64,000 bases of DNA from Pseudomonas sp. CFII64 (lineage in GTDB: Bacteria; Pseudomonadota; Gammaproteobacteria; Pseudomonadales; Pseudomonadaceae). The stretch covers positions 140,990 to 204,989 of the forward strand of contig NZ_ATLO01000003.1 of assembly GCF_000416235.1 (NCBI RefSeq). Reading direction: 5' to 3'. Below the pieces are notes generated by a model, which was not told where the DNA came from, did not search any database, and saw only the letters and a program-made list of their open reading frames with translations. The position numbers and the translations under genes were made by a program. Shown here in pieces: positions 1 through 8,106 of the stretch (the stretch's first letter is position 1; every line of letters begins with the position of its first letter).

Positions 1-504
1 GGCTGCACACTGCTGCGCGACCCCAGCGTCGTACAAATGAATGGTGAGCCCGTGCTGCTGATGCACGGCGACAGCCTGTGTACCCGGGATGAATCCTACA
101 TCCGCATGCGTCGCATCCTGCGCAACCCGTTGACGTTATGGGTGTTGCGCAATCTGCCGAAAAGCACGCGTTACAAGCTGGCGCGCAAGCTGCGCAATGA
201 AAGCCAGGTGCATACCCGCATGAAAACCAACGACATCGTTGACGTCACGCCCGAGGAAGTCCCGAAGGTCATGACCCAATACGGTGTACGCACCTTGATC
301 CACGGCCATACCCATCGGCCGGCGATCCACAAGCTGCAAATCGGCGCTGACGCCGCCCGGCGCATCGTACTCGGTGATTGGGACAAGCAGGGCTGGGCGT
401 TGCAGGTCGACGAACAGGGCTTTGCCTTGAGTGCGTTTGAGTTTGTGCCTTTAGATGCTAGCTTGCCCGCGACAGCATCAGACGCGTCGAAATCGGCTGG
501 CTGA
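1..504 (+). CDS. lpxH: UDP-2,3-diacylglucosamine diphosphatase LpxH (C-terminal part)
   Basis: The window opens inside this gene; the frame is open from base 1 and the last 167 residues are present, of about 240-250 expected. LpxH is the calcineurin-like pyrophosphatase of lipid A synthesis that converts UDP-2,3-diacylglucosamine to lipid X and UMP at the inner membrane. Visible metallophosphoesterase motifs are the [10 protein letters not shown] block (about residues 19-28 of the fragment) and the GHTHRP block (about 102-107); the N-terminal metal-binding blocks lie upstream of the window. The C-terminal tail ends in a Ser/Ala-rich stretch. A REP doublet follows directly and separates it from the convergent efflux operon. 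The identification is confident; only the truncation by the window edge limits it. Confidence 0.93.
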   Translation, partial: GCTLLRDPSVVQMNGEPVLLMHGDSLCTRDESYIRMRRILRNPLTLWVLRNLPKSTRYKLARKLRNESQVHTRMKTNDIVDVTPEEVPKVMTQYGVRTLIHGHTHRPAIHKLQIGADAARRIVLGDWDKQGWALQVDEQGFALSAFEFVPLDASLPATASDASKSAG

Positions 505-509
505 TTCCG

Positions 510-597
510 CAGGACCGGCTTTAGCCAGGAGGGCGTTCGTTTGAGCAACGAAGTCCAGTGACTGATCCGGCCCTCTCCCGGCTAAAGCCAGTCCTAC
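510..597. repeat. REP doublet between lpxH and emrB
   Basis: Two inverted copies of the Pseudomonas REP-type palindrome (AGGACCGGCTTTAGCC at the left, GGCTAAAGCCAGTCCTAC at the right) face each other across about 40 nt. It sits between the convergent lpxH and emrB-like genes, where it could form an mRNA-stabilising or terminating hairpin for both transcripts. Confidence 0.8.
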
Positions 598-631
598 AGA
601 TATCATTCGGCCATCCCGCTCGCCTCGGGCG

Positions 632-2170
632 TCAATGCCCGCCCCCCGCCGCAGGCCCGGCCTTGGCGGCAAACGGCGGCTTGGCCAGCCACACCAGCAA
701 GATCAGCCCCATGAATATCCAGCCCAGCAAGTAGAAATAATCCACCGTGGACATCATGTACGCCTGACTGTTGAGCGTTTGCTCCAGCTGCGCGTAGGCC
801 TGTGGACTGGCGCCGCCCAGGCTGTTCAGTGCATCGCGTGTCGCGGGATCATAAGTGCTGAGGTTTTCGCTCAGATACGCATGATGCTGATCCGCCCGGC
901 GAATCCAGATCCACGTCGTCAATGACGCGGCAAAGCTGCCGCCCAACGTGCGCAGGAACGTCGCCAGCCCGGACCCGTCGGCGATCTGGCTCGGTGGCAG
1001 GTCAGACAACAGAATGCTCAGGGTCGGCATGAAGAACAATGCCACTCCCGCGCCCATGAACAGCTGCACGAGGGCGATGTGTTCGAAGTCCACCTCATTG
1101 GTGAACCCGGCGCGCATGAAGCAACTGGCACCGATGGCCAGGAACGCCAGCCCTGCGAGCAAGCGCAGGTCGAACTTGTGCGCGTACTTGCCGACAAAAG
1201 GCGACATCAGCACCGGCAGGATACCGATGGGGGCCACCGCCAGCCCCGCATAGGTCGCGGTGTAGCCCATTTGCGTCTGCAGCCATTGCGGCAATAGCAG
1301 ATTGATGCCGAAGAAACCTGCGTAGCCACCCACCAGCACCATGGTGCCGATCCGGAAATTGCGAAACGCGAACAAGCGCAGATTGACGATGGGATGCTTG
1401 TCGGTCATTTCCCAGATGATGAACACCGACAAGGCAATCGCCGAAATCACGGTGCCAATCACAATGAAATTCGATTCGAACCAGTCCAGGTCGTTGCCCT
1501 TGTCGAGCACGATCTGCAACGCGCCGACGCCAATGATCAACGTCAGCAGGCCCACATAATCCATGGGCTGATAACTGGTCACCACCGGACGCTTGGCCAT
1601 CTGCATGCGTACTACCAGCACCGCGAACAGACCAATCGGGATATTGATGAAGAAAATCCACGGCCAGCTGTAGCTGTCGGTGATCCAGCCGCCGAGGATC
1701 GGCCCGGCAATGGGCGCGACCACCGTGACCATCGCCAGCAATGCCAGGGCCATCCCCCGTTTGGCCGGAGGATAGACGGCAATCAGCAAGGTCTGCGTCA
1801 TCGGGTACAACGGCCCGGCGACCACGCCTTGCAACACGCGAAAGCCCACCAATTCAGGCATCGACTGGGAAATCCCGCACAGGAACGAGGCGACCACGAA
1901 CAGAATCGTCGCCCACAAAAACAGTTTCACTTCGCCAAAGCGGCGGCTCAGCCAGCCGGTCAGCGGCAAGGCAATGGCGTTGCTGACGGCGAACGAGGTG
2001 ATGACCCAGGTGCCCTGCTCCGAACTGACCCCGAGGTTACCCGAGATGGTCGGCAAAGCGACGTTGGCGATGGTGGTGTCCAGCACCTGCATGAACGTCG
2101 CCAGAGACAGGCCGATGGTGCATAACAGAAGGCTGGGCGGCGTAAATGAAGCGGGGGCGTTGGCGCTCAT
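632..2170 (-). CDS. emrB: DHA2-family MFS multidrug transporter, EmrB-like
   Basis: 512-residue inner-membrane drug/proton antiporter of the 14-TM DHA2 family. LDTTIANVALPTI near residues 31-43 is the TM1 signature of this family, and the GPILGGW segment near 155 is the antiporter motif C. It is the last gene of a four-gene operon (marR, outer-membrane factor, emrA, emrB), so it should work in a tripartite pump that exports hydrophobic compounds across both membranes. The ATG at 2170 is chosen because AGGGA lies 7 nt before it; an upstream TTG would place that site inside the gene. Substrate cannot be told from sequence. Confidence 0.88.
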   Translation of the reverse strand: MSANAPASFTPPSLLLCTIGLSLATFMQVLDTTIANVALPTISGNLGVSSEQGTWVITSFAVSNAIALPLTGWLSRRFGEVKLFLWATILFVVASFLCGISQSMPELVGFRVLQGVVAGPLYPMTQTLLIAVYPPAKRGMALALLAMVTVVAPIAGPILGGWITDSYSWPWIFFINIPIGLFAVLVVRMQMAKRPVVTSYQPMDYVGLLTLIIGVGALQIVLDKGNDLDWFESNFIVIGTVISAIALSVFIIWEMTDKHPIVNLRLFAFRNFRIGTMVLVGGYAGFFGINLLLPQWLQTQMGYTATYAGLAVAPIGILPVLMSPFVGKYAHKFDLRLLAGLAFLAIGASCFMRAGFTNEVDFEHIALVQLFMGAGVALFFMPTLSILLSDLPPSQIADGSGLATFLRTLGGSFAASLTTWIWIRRADQHHAYLSENLSTYDPATRDALNSLGGASPQAYAQLEQTLNSQAYMMSTVDYFYLLGWIFMGLILLVWLAKPPFAAKAGPAAGGGH

Positions 2171-2196
2171 CGGCAATCCCTGAAAACTCTGGAAAC

Positions 2197-2219
2197 GCCT
2201 CGGCCAGATCGGCCGAGGC
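2197..2219. other. Intra-operon hairpin between emrA and emrB
   Basis: A perfect 9-bp inverted repeat (GCCTCGGCC / GGCCGAGGC, 5-nt loop) fills the 63-nt gap between the emrA stop and the emrB start. No T-run follows, so it is unlikely to be a full terminator; it may stabilise the upstream message or lower emrB expression. Confidence 0.6.
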
Positions 2220-2233
2220 TACGGATTGGCGGT

Positions 2234-3469
2234 TCAGCGCTGGGCAGTCTTGCCGGTCGCGGCGCTGTTTTCGTGGATCAGGCGCGCGATCAAGGCATCG
2301 GCCTCAGCCAATTGCTGCTCATACACCTTGGTGGTGAACGAGGCCTTCTTCGGCGGCTGCTGAGCCAGGACCGGGCCGCTTTGGTCATGCAGATTGACAT
2401 CGACCACTGTCGACAGACCGATGCGCAGCGGATGTTGCGCCAACTCGTCTGGGTTGATGTGAATCCGCACCGGCACACGCTGAACGATCTTGATCCAGTT
2501 GCCGGTGGCGTTCTGGGCAGGCAACAACGCAAACGCGCTGCCCGTACCCGCGCCCAGGCTGTCGATGGTGCCGCTGTATTTCACGTCGCTGCCGTACAGG
2601 TCAGACTCGATTTCCACCGGCTGGCCGATACGCATCTTGCCCAGTTGGGTTTCCTTGAAATTGGCGTCGATCCACAACTGATCCAGGGGAATCACCGCCA
2701 TCATCGCCGTGCCCGGTTGCACGCGCTGACCCAGCTGCACGGTGCGTTTTGCCACATAGCCGGTTACCGGCGCGATCAAAGTGCTGCGGGCATCGGCCAG
2801 GTAGGCCTGACGCAATTGCGCGGCGGCGGCTTTGACGTCGGGATGCGACGAGACTTCGGTGTCATCCACCAGGGCCACGCTGCTGGCCAATTGTTGTTGC
2901 AGATTATTCAAGGCACTTTGTGCGCTGGTCAGATCGTCCTGCGCGTGGGAAAGCTCTTCCTGGGAAATCGCCCCGCCAGCCGCGAGATTCTTCCGGCGGC
3001 TGTAATTGTCCTGCGCCCGCTTCACTTCAGCGCGCTGCGCCGCCAACTGAGCTTTCATGCCGTCGACATTGCTGTACAAACCGCGCACCTGACGCACGGT
3101 CTTGGCCAGATTGGCTTCGGCGCTTTGCAGGCCGACTTCGGCGTCGCTCGGGTCGAACCTGAGCAACACCTGACCTTCGCGAACCAGATCGCCATCGTCA
3201 GCGCCGATACTGATCACCGTGCCAGTGACCAGCGGCGTGATTTCCACCACGTTGCCGTTCACATAGGCGTCGTCGGTGCTCTCGCTCCAACGCCCATAAA
3301 GTTCGTGCCAGGCCCAGATGCCCAGTGCGCCCAGAATCACGATCAACAACAAACCCAGCAGGAGGAATTTACGCTTGCGTGGATTGCTGTCTTTTTTGCC
3401 ATCCTGAGCCTTGGCAGTGTCAGCCTGGTCTTTGGGCGCGGATGTGTTTTCGCTAGCGGCAGTGGCCAT
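2234..3469 (-). CDS. emrA: HlyD/EmrA-family membrane fusion protein
   Basis: 411-residue periplasmic adaptor of a tripartite efflux pump. A cytoplasmic Lys/Asp-rich N-terminus (1-33) is followed by one membrane anchor (about 35-54, FLLLGLLLIVILG), then the first lipoyl/beta-barrel half with DDAYVNGNVVEITP, a long alpha-helical hairpin rich in Ala, Gln and Arg (about 110-200) and the second barrel half (IAPVTGYVAKRTVQLGQ). It sits 5 nt downstream of the outer-membrane factor gene and just upstream of the emrB-like permease. Family placement is secure from layout and the DDAYV motif; the transported compounds are unknown. Confidence 0.9.
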   Translation of the reverse strand: MATAASENTSAPKDQADTAKAQDGKKDSNPRKRKFLLLGLLLIVILGALGIWAWHELYGRWSESTDDAYVNGNVVEITPLVTGTVISIGADDGDLVREGQVLLRFDPSDAEVGLQSAEANLAKTVRQVRGLYSNVDGMKAQLAAQRAEVKRAQDNYSRRKNLAAGGAISQEELSHAQDDLTSAQSALNNLQQQLASSVALVDDTEVSSHPDVKAAAAQLRQAYLADARSTLIAPVTGYVAKRTVQLGQRVQPGTAMMAVIPLDQLWIDANFKETQLGKMRIGQPVEIESDLYGSDVKYSGTIDSLGAGTGSAFALLPAQNATGNWIKIVQRVPVRIHINPDELAQHPLRIGLSTVVDVNLHDQSGPVLAQQPPKKASFTTKVYEQQLAEADALIARLIHENSAATGKTAQR

Positions 3470-3474
3470 GACGA

Positions 3475-4962
3475 TTACCTTGAGTTAGTCAGCGAAGCAG
3501 TTGAAGAAGTGGCCGGCTTGGTTGATTGCTCAGGGCCGTGCCCCTCGAAACCGCCGCCCAGGGCCTGCATCAACTGGATCGACAAATCGATTCGTTCGGC
3601 GTTGAGATCAGCCAGTTGGCGTTGGGATTGCAGCAATTGCTGTTCGATGGTCAGCACATCCAGGTAATTGCCGATGCCCGAGCCGTAACGCTGGGTCACG
3701 GTGTCGAACGACTGCTGGATGACATCGGTGGCGTGCTGCCGCGCCTGGATCTGGCCGTCCATGGCGCGCAGCTGACCAATGTTGTCGCTGACGTCACCCA
3801 AGGCCCGAATCAGGCTTTTGTTGTATTGCGCCACGGCCAGGTCGTAATCGGCATCCCGCGCGTCGAGGTCGGCGCGCAATCGGCCGCCATCGAACAGCGG
3901 CAAGGAAATGGTCGGGGCGATATTAAAGAAGCGGCTGGCCGAGCCAAACAGCGCATCGCCCAGCAACGACTCAGTGCCCGCAGCGGCGCTGAGATTGAGG
4001 TTCGGATAGAAGTTGGTCTTGCCGGCCACAATGTTCTTGCTCGCCGCCTCGACCCGCCAACGCGCAGCGACGATATCCGGACGACGACCCAACAGTTCGG
4101 CCGGCAGCGAAGAAGGCAACGCCACGACCGCAGGCTTGAGCACGTTGGGCCGGGAAATGTCTTCGCCACGGTCCGGGCCTTTGCCGAGCAATACCGCCAG
4201 GGCGATTTTTGCACTGCGCAGACGCTTGTCGGCGTCGATCAGTTGTTCCTGGGAGTTCGCCTCCAGGCTTTCGGTCTGCTGGTATTGATACTGGCTGTCG
4301 ATCCCGGATTGCAGGCGACGACCGCCCAGATCCAGCAGTTGCCGGGTGCGTTTGAGATCTTCAGTCGCCAGGTCGTGAACCACATACGCCTGACCCAAAT
4401 CGCTGTAGGCGCGCGCCACATCGGCGGCCAACGTCAGCTGCGCAGCCTGCTGATCGACTTCAGCGGCACGGGCCTGGCCCAACGCTGCTTCCCAGGCGGC
4501 ACGCTGACCGCCCCAAAGGTCAAAGTTGTAATTGAAATTGACCGCCATGCTGCGCAACGTGCTGTAACGCCCGCCCTCACCGCTCGGGTCCTGATCCTTG
4601 GCCAGGCGCGAACGGCTGATGCTGGCGTCGGCGTCAACGGTCGGCATGCGCGCGGCATCGGCAGCATACGCAGTGGCCATTGCCTGATGAGTACGCGCGC
4701 TGGCGACCTGCATGTCCGGGCTGTCGCGCAGGGCTTCGCTGATCAAACCATCAAGCTGCGGATCGCCGAGGTTTTTCCACCAGTCACGTTTGGGCCATGC
4801 GGCGGGTGAAAGCGTGATGCCTTGCAGATTGCGTTCGCTGTGCAGGGTCTTGGCATCGAGGCTTTGGCCCTCGGTGACCAGGCCGCTGTAATTGGCGCAA
4901 CCGGCAAGGCTCAGGGCAAGCAACAACAGGCTGTGGCGCGCCTGCAAAATCGCGCGGTTCAT
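3475..4962 (-). CDS. Outer-membrane efflux lipoprotein (OprM/NodT family)
   Basis: 495-residue outer-membrane channel of a tripartite pump. The first 22 residues are a lipoprotein signal ending LSLAGC, with Cys22 the predicted acylated residue. Two repeated coiled-coil/beta halves typical of TolC-like NodT proteins follow, including the family block LPAELLGRRPDIVAARWRVE near the middle. The C-terminus is Ser/Thr/Pro-rich. Its ATG overlaps the marR stop by 4 nt (ATGA), so translation is probably coupled, and the emrA gene starts only 5 nt downstream. The pump is thus encoded as outer-membrane factor, adaptor, permease in one transcript. Confidence 0.92.
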   Translation of the reverse strand: MNRAILQARHSLLLLALSLAGCANYSGLVTEGQSLDAKTLHSERNLQGITLSPAAWPKRDWWKNLGDPQLDGLISEALRDSPDMQVASARTHQAMATAYAADAARMPTVDADASISRSRLAKDQDPSGEGGRYSTLRSMAVNFNYNFDLWGGQRAAWEAALGQARAAEVDQQAAQLTLAADVARAYSDLGQAYVVHDLATEDLKRTRQLLDLGGRRLQSGIDSQYQYQQTESLEANSQEQLIDADKRLRSAKIALAVLLGKGPDRGEDISRPNVLKPAVVALPSSLPAELLGRRPDIVAARWRVEAASKNIVAGKTNFYPNLNLSAAAGTESLLGDALFGSASRFFNIAPTISLPLFDGGRLRADLDARDADYDLAVAQYNKSLIRALGDVSDNIGQLRAMDGQIQARQHATDVIQQSFDTVTQRYGSGIGNYLDVLTIEQQLLQSQRQLADLNAERIDLSIQLMQALGGGFEGHGPEQSTKPATSSTASLTNSR

Positions 4963-5447
4963 GTTGCACCTGTGTCTTTGAAGCTCAAGCGAGTAATGGT
5001 GATGTGGTCGTTGGCATTGACCAGCACCTTGGTCAGGATCCGCTCCAGGCTGGCGACTTCTTCTTCATCGAGAACACCGAGCAGCTCATTCATTGCGTCG
5101 GCACCGATCTGCGGCAAACGATCAGTGATTGCCCTGCCCTCTGCCGTCAGTTCCAGTTGCACCTGACGCCGGTCGGCGGCTGAACGCGTGCGCGTGATCA
5201 GCTGTTTTTGCTCAAGTCGATCCAGCATGCGGGTCATCGAGCCGCTGTCCAGAGACAGGTGACGACACAACTCCGCAGGCGTGTCCGCCCCGAACTGGGC
5301 CGCGATGATCAGCACCTTGAACTGCGCTGACGTGACGCAATAGGGCACCAATTGCTGGTCAAGAATTCGATCCTTGAGCGAATTGGTGCGACCGATGAGC
5401 ATGGCCATGATGGTCGACTGAGAGTCCGCAGGACTGAAATGTGTCAT
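4959..5447 (-). CDS. MarR-family transcriptional repressor of the efflux operon
   Basis: 162-residue dimeric winged-helix regulator. The recognition region TPAELCRHLSLDSGSMTRML (about 55-74) and the wing with AADRRQVQLELT (about 89-100) are clear. It is the first gene of the operon and overlaps the outer-membrane factor gene by 4 nt. Two 12-bp palindromes in the promoter just upstream are the likely binding sites, so it probably represses its own operon and is released by a pump substrate, as in EmrR/MexR-type systems. That regulation is inference; family membership is not in doubt. Confidence 0.9.
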   Translation of the reverse strand: MTHFSPADSQSTIMAMLIGRTNSLKDRILDQQLVPYCVTSAQFKVLIIAAQFGADTPAELCRHLSLDSGSMTRMLDRLEQKQLITRTRSAADRRQVQLELTAEGRAITDRLPQIGADAMNELLGVLDEEEVASLERILTKVLVNANDHITITRLSFKDTGAT

Positions 5448-5463
5448 GGATACACCAAAGTAG

Positions 5464-5516
5464 CTGCCTAGGCAGAGAATTACATGATGTTACTGCTTAG
5501 GCAGCAAATGGCCAAG
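5464..5516 (-). promoter_or_regulatory. Promoter and paired MarR operators of the efflux operon
   Basis: Two palindromes lie in the leader of the marR gene: CTGCCTAGGCAG at 5464-5475 (perfect) and CTGCTTAGGCAG at 5493-5504 (one mismatch), centres 29 bp apart. Reading the minus strand, a plausible sigma-70 promoter is TTGGCC (5516-5511 or nearby), a 17-nt spacer that contains the second palindrome, and TAACAT. A MarR dimer on each site would block RNA polymerase. The promoter hexamers are a weak match; the palindromes are certain. Confidence 0.65.
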
Positions 5517-5544
5517 CTTTTATTAGCTTGCTTACTATTCGGAC

Positions 5545-5570
5545 GTAAAAAAGGCGTCCAAGGACGCCTT
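5545..5570 (-). terminator. Rho-independent terminator of miaE
   Basis: Inverted repeat AAGGCGTCC / GGACGCCTT with a 2-nt loop at 5551-5570, followed on the minus strand by a run of six T. It lies 17 nt beyond the miaE stop codon. Confidence 0.85.
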
Positions 5571-5587
5571 CTATAAAGAGAGGAGAA

Positions 5588-6199
5588 TCAAGTCAGCGCA
5601 GGCACGCCGCTATGGAAGCGAAACTCTTCATCCGGACTTTCGATCAGCTCACGCTCGGCGAGCAGGATTTCCTGGATCTTGGCCTCGACATCGGCCTTGT
5701 CGCCGTAGGTATGAGCCAGTTTCAGATAATCCTGAAAATGCCGCGCCTCGGACTTCAGCAAGCTGGAATAGAACTTGGCCAGATCCTCATCCAGATGCGG
5801 GACCAGCGCGGCAAAGCGCTCGCAGGAACGCGCTTCGACGATCGCGCCGACAATCAGCGCATCCGTCAGGCGATACGGATTGTGATTGCGCACCAGCTTG
5901 CGCAATGCGCCGGCGTAACGGGCGGAGCTGATATTGACCAGCGGGATCGCGCGCTTCCTGATGATGGCGATGACTTGCTCGAAATGACGCAGTTCTTCGC
6001 GCGCCAGCCGAGACATCTTGCTCAGCAGGTCGAACTTGTCGTTGTACTGGAACATGAACTGAAACGCCGCCCCGGCAGCCTTCTTTTCATTGTTCGCATG
6101 ATCGATCAACAGGATGTCCAGATTGCGCAAAGCGGCCTGGACCCAGCTGTCGGGGGTGCGGCAAAGCAGGAAGGCTTCTATTTCAGGGATCGGGTACAT
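5588..6199 (-). CDS. miaE: tRNA-(ms2io6A37) hydroxylase MiaE
   Basis: 203-residue diiron monooxygenase that hydroxylates the isopentenyl group of ms2i6A at position 37 of UNN-reading tRNAs, an oxygen-dependent step. Ferritin-like iron ligands are visible as EELRHF (helix 2) and EARHF (later helix) together with acidic residues at AIVEARSCER. The start at 6199 (protein begins MYPIPEIEAFLL) is preferred over an in-frame ATG 36 nt upstream, because that ATG lies inside the sequence TATAATG, a perfect -10 box, and so could not be translated from that promoter. The neighbour on the other strand is a stress protein with an Anr-type site. Confidence 0.9.
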   Translation of the reverse strand: MYPIPEIEAFLLCRTPDSWVQAALRNLDILLIDHANNEKKAAGAAFQFMFQYNDKFDLLSKMSRLAREELRHFEQVIAIIRKRAIPLVNISSARYAGALRKLVRNHNPYRLTDALIVGAIVEARSCERFAALVPHLDEDLAKFYSSLLKSEARHFQDYLKLAHTYGDKADVEAKIQEILLAERELIESPDEEFRFHSGVPALT

Positions 6200-6233
6200 G
6201 AATTCACGGATGGCTGGATGGACAAAGCCCGGC

Positions 6234-6239
6234 ATTATA
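6234..6239 (-). promoter_or_regulatory. -10 box of the miaE promoter
   Basis: A perfect TATAAT reads on the minus strand 35 nt before the chosen miaE start. No good -35 hexamer is seen at the usual distance (TCGCGG at a 17-nt spacer), so an activator may be needed. Confidence 0.5.
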
Positions 6240-6273
6240 CGAGGCCGCTCGAACTCCCGCGATATAAATGAAA

Positions 6274-6316
6274 TTGACTTGAATCAACGTCCGATTCCGG
6301 GCAGCACAACTATAGT
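6274..6316 (+). promoter_or_regulatory. Anr/FNR box and -10 element of the stress protein gene
   Basis: TTGAC-TTGA-ATCAA at 6274-6287 matches the Anr/FNR consensus TTGAT-N4-ATCAA at nine of ten positions. A TATAGT -10 box follows at 6311-6316; a transcript start about 6 nt beyond it would place the Anr box centre near -41.5, the classic class II activator position. This predicts low-oxygen induction. Confidence 0.65.
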
Positions 6317-6350
6317 TACCGGGTGCTTATGCAGCCGGGAGATCCAATTC

Positions 6351-7217
6351 ATGCAAGCCATCCGCAGCATCCTCGTGGTCATCGAACCCGATCACCCTGA
6401 CAGCCTGGCGCTTAGGCGAGCGCGGTTGATCGCGGGCGTCACCCAGGCGCATCTGCATCTGCTGATCTGCGACCGCAAAAACCATCCCAACAACGCCCTG
6501 CTGGTCGAACTCAAACGACGCTTGCATGACGAGGGCTTTAGCGCCACGGCCGAGCAGGCGTGGAATGAAACCCAGCACAAAACCATCATCCAGGTGCAGC
6601 AGGCTGAAGGCTGCGGGCTGGTGATCAAACAGCACTTACCCGACAACCCGTTGAAGAAAGCGCTGCTCACGCCTGAGGACTGGAAGCTGCTGCGTCGATG
6701 CCCAAGCCCGGTGTTGATGGTCAAGACCGACAGGTCATGGGTGAACGGCGTGATCCTGGCGGCGGTTGATGTGGGTAACGCCGACGGCGAGCACCGTGCG
6801 CTGCACTTCGACATCATTGATCGCGGTTACGACATCGCCGCCTTGGCCAAGGCTCAACTGCACGTGATTGCAGCGCATCCGTCGCCGATGCTGTCGGCGG
6901 CCGATCCGGTGTTTCAGCTCAAGGAAACCATCGAAGCGCGCTATCGCGAGCAATGTCAGGCATTCCAGACCGAGTTCGACATTGACGACAGTCATCTGCA
7001 CATTGCCGAAGGGCCGGCCGACGTGCTGATCCCGTTCACCGCCCGTCAGTTGGGTGCAGTGGTGACCATCATCGGCACCGTGGCGCGCAGCGGGATATCC
7101 GGCGCACTGATCGGCAACACCGCCGAAGTGGTACTGGATTCGCTGGAAAGCGACGTACTGGTGCTCAAGACCGAAGAAATCGTCAGGCATCTGGAAGAGG
7201 TCTGGGTGAAGGGTTGA
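6351..7217 (+). CDS. Tandem universal stress protein (UspE-like)
   Basis: 288-residue protein made of two Usp domains (about 1-130 and 135-285). The first begins IRSILVVIEPDH and lacks a clear nucleotide-binding signature; the second ends with GTVARSGISGALIGNTAE, close to the G-2x-G-9x-G-[ST] ATP-binding pattern. The ATG at 6351 is preceded by GGGAGA at a good distance; longer in-frame reading to 6114 runs back through miaE and is rejected. The Anr-type site upstream fits the known oxygen-limitation control of Usp proteins in Pseudomonas and of UspE in E. coli. Cytoplasmic; likely supports anaerobic or energy-starvation survival. Confidence 0.85.
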   Translation: MQAIRSILVVIEPDHPDSLALRRARLIAGVTQAHLHLLICDRKNHPNNALLVELKRRLHDEGFSATAEQAWNETQHKTIIQVQQAEGCGLVIKQHLPDNPLKKALLTPEDWKLLRRCPSPVLMVKTDRSWVNGVILAAVDVGNADGEHRALHFDIIDRGYDIAALAKAQLHVIAAHPSPMLSAADPVFQLKETIEARYREQCQAFQTEFDIDDSHLHIAEGPADVLIPFTARQLGAVVTIIGTVARSGISGALIGNTAEVVLDSLESDVLVLKTEEIVRHLEEVWVKG

Positions 7218-7242
7218 AGCACCGGTTTTTCGCAGGCGCCGC

Positions 7243-7713
7243 TCACCCGCCAAACGCATCCTTGAGAAACCCCGGCGCGATGTAGCGCTCGTAATGCGCC
7301 TCGGACAGCAGAAAAAACTCCCGATCAATGGCATCGCGCAGATCCGGCAGCGGCCAATCGCGAAATTCCGGCAATAGCGCCAGACCATAGGCTTCTATGT
7401 TGGAGATCACCCGCGCGCCCCGGGCGATCAGCTGATAGGCCCAACAATATTCGGATTGGTTGGGCACGAAGCGGATTTTGCGCTGCACCAGTTGCAGGCG
7501 CAGTTTTTCGGCGTCGAACACTTCGAGTTTGGCGGTCATGACCTGCACCAGCAACTGCTCAAGACGCAGCCACACTGCACGTTTTTCAGCTTCGTTATAG
7601 CCGTTCCAATTGATCACTTCATGATGAAAACGCTTGCAGCCACGACAGACCAAGTCCCCGTAAACAGTGGAACACAGGCCGACGCAGGGCGTTTTGATGA
7701 TTTGATTGGGCAT
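7243..7713 (-). CDS. DUF1289 domain protein
   Basis: 156-residue cytoplasmic protein. The N-terminal DUF1289 module has the pattern CVGLC-x8-CRGC followed by KRFHHEVINW, with four cysteines placed as if to bind a metal or Fe-S cluster. The C-terminal 110 residues are charged and largely helical, with no motif I recognise; many DUF1289 proteins are only about 60-80 residues, so this is an extended form. It faces acnB across a 393-nt gap and converges on the stress-protein gene. Function unknown. Confidence 0.8.
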   Translation of the reverse strand: MPNQIIKTPCVGLCSTVYGDLVCRGCKRFHHEVINWNGYNEAEKRAVWLRLEQLLVQVMTAKLEVFDAEKLRLQLVQRKIRFVPNQSEYCWAYQLIARGARVISNIEAYGLALLPEFRDWPLPDLRDAIDREFFLLSEAHYERYIAPGFLKDAFGG

Positions 7714-7860
7714 GGCGGACAGGGCAACGAAAGGCGTGACAAGCCCACATGTTAGCCCTTTGTCTAACAGTGTTCACCCCCGAAGGTGTAGGGCTTAACT
7801 TACCTTTGGCGGAGTTTTGCCGTAGAATCAGCGAGCCTTTTAAGGCGCCAATGTCCGTTG

Positions 7861-7985
7861 GAAGCTGTTTTCAAAGCGTCACGAGCACAGTCAAGTTAAC
7901 CCCGCAGTCGGTGTTGACGCAGGTTTCGCGCCTTCGTCAACACTCATCAGCCGTCCTGCAGGCGTAAAACTTTGAAAACAGCTTC
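7861..7985. repeat. Long nested inverted repeat in the acnB leader region
   Basis: Perfect 16-bp arms GAAGCTGTTTTCAAAG (7861-7876) and its complement (7970-7985) enclose 93 nt, within which a second stem GTGTTGACG/CGTCAACAC (7911-7919 / 7935-7943) forms. The rest of the 393-nt gap between the DUF1289 gene and acnB holds no gene; a TAGAAT at 7823-7828 could be a -10 box, which would put the whole hairpin in the acnB 5' UTR. It could instead be a MITE-like insertion; no target duplication is obvious. Confidence 0.65.
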
Positions 7986-8106
7986 TGTAAGGAATTGCCG
8001 ATTTACCCTGGCCAAGGAACTCAAAAAGTTTCGTCGTGCAGGTATCGGGTAATTCCTGGATGAGCGTCCCGGACACCCATTTGGGACCACTGATGAGGGT
8101 AATACT

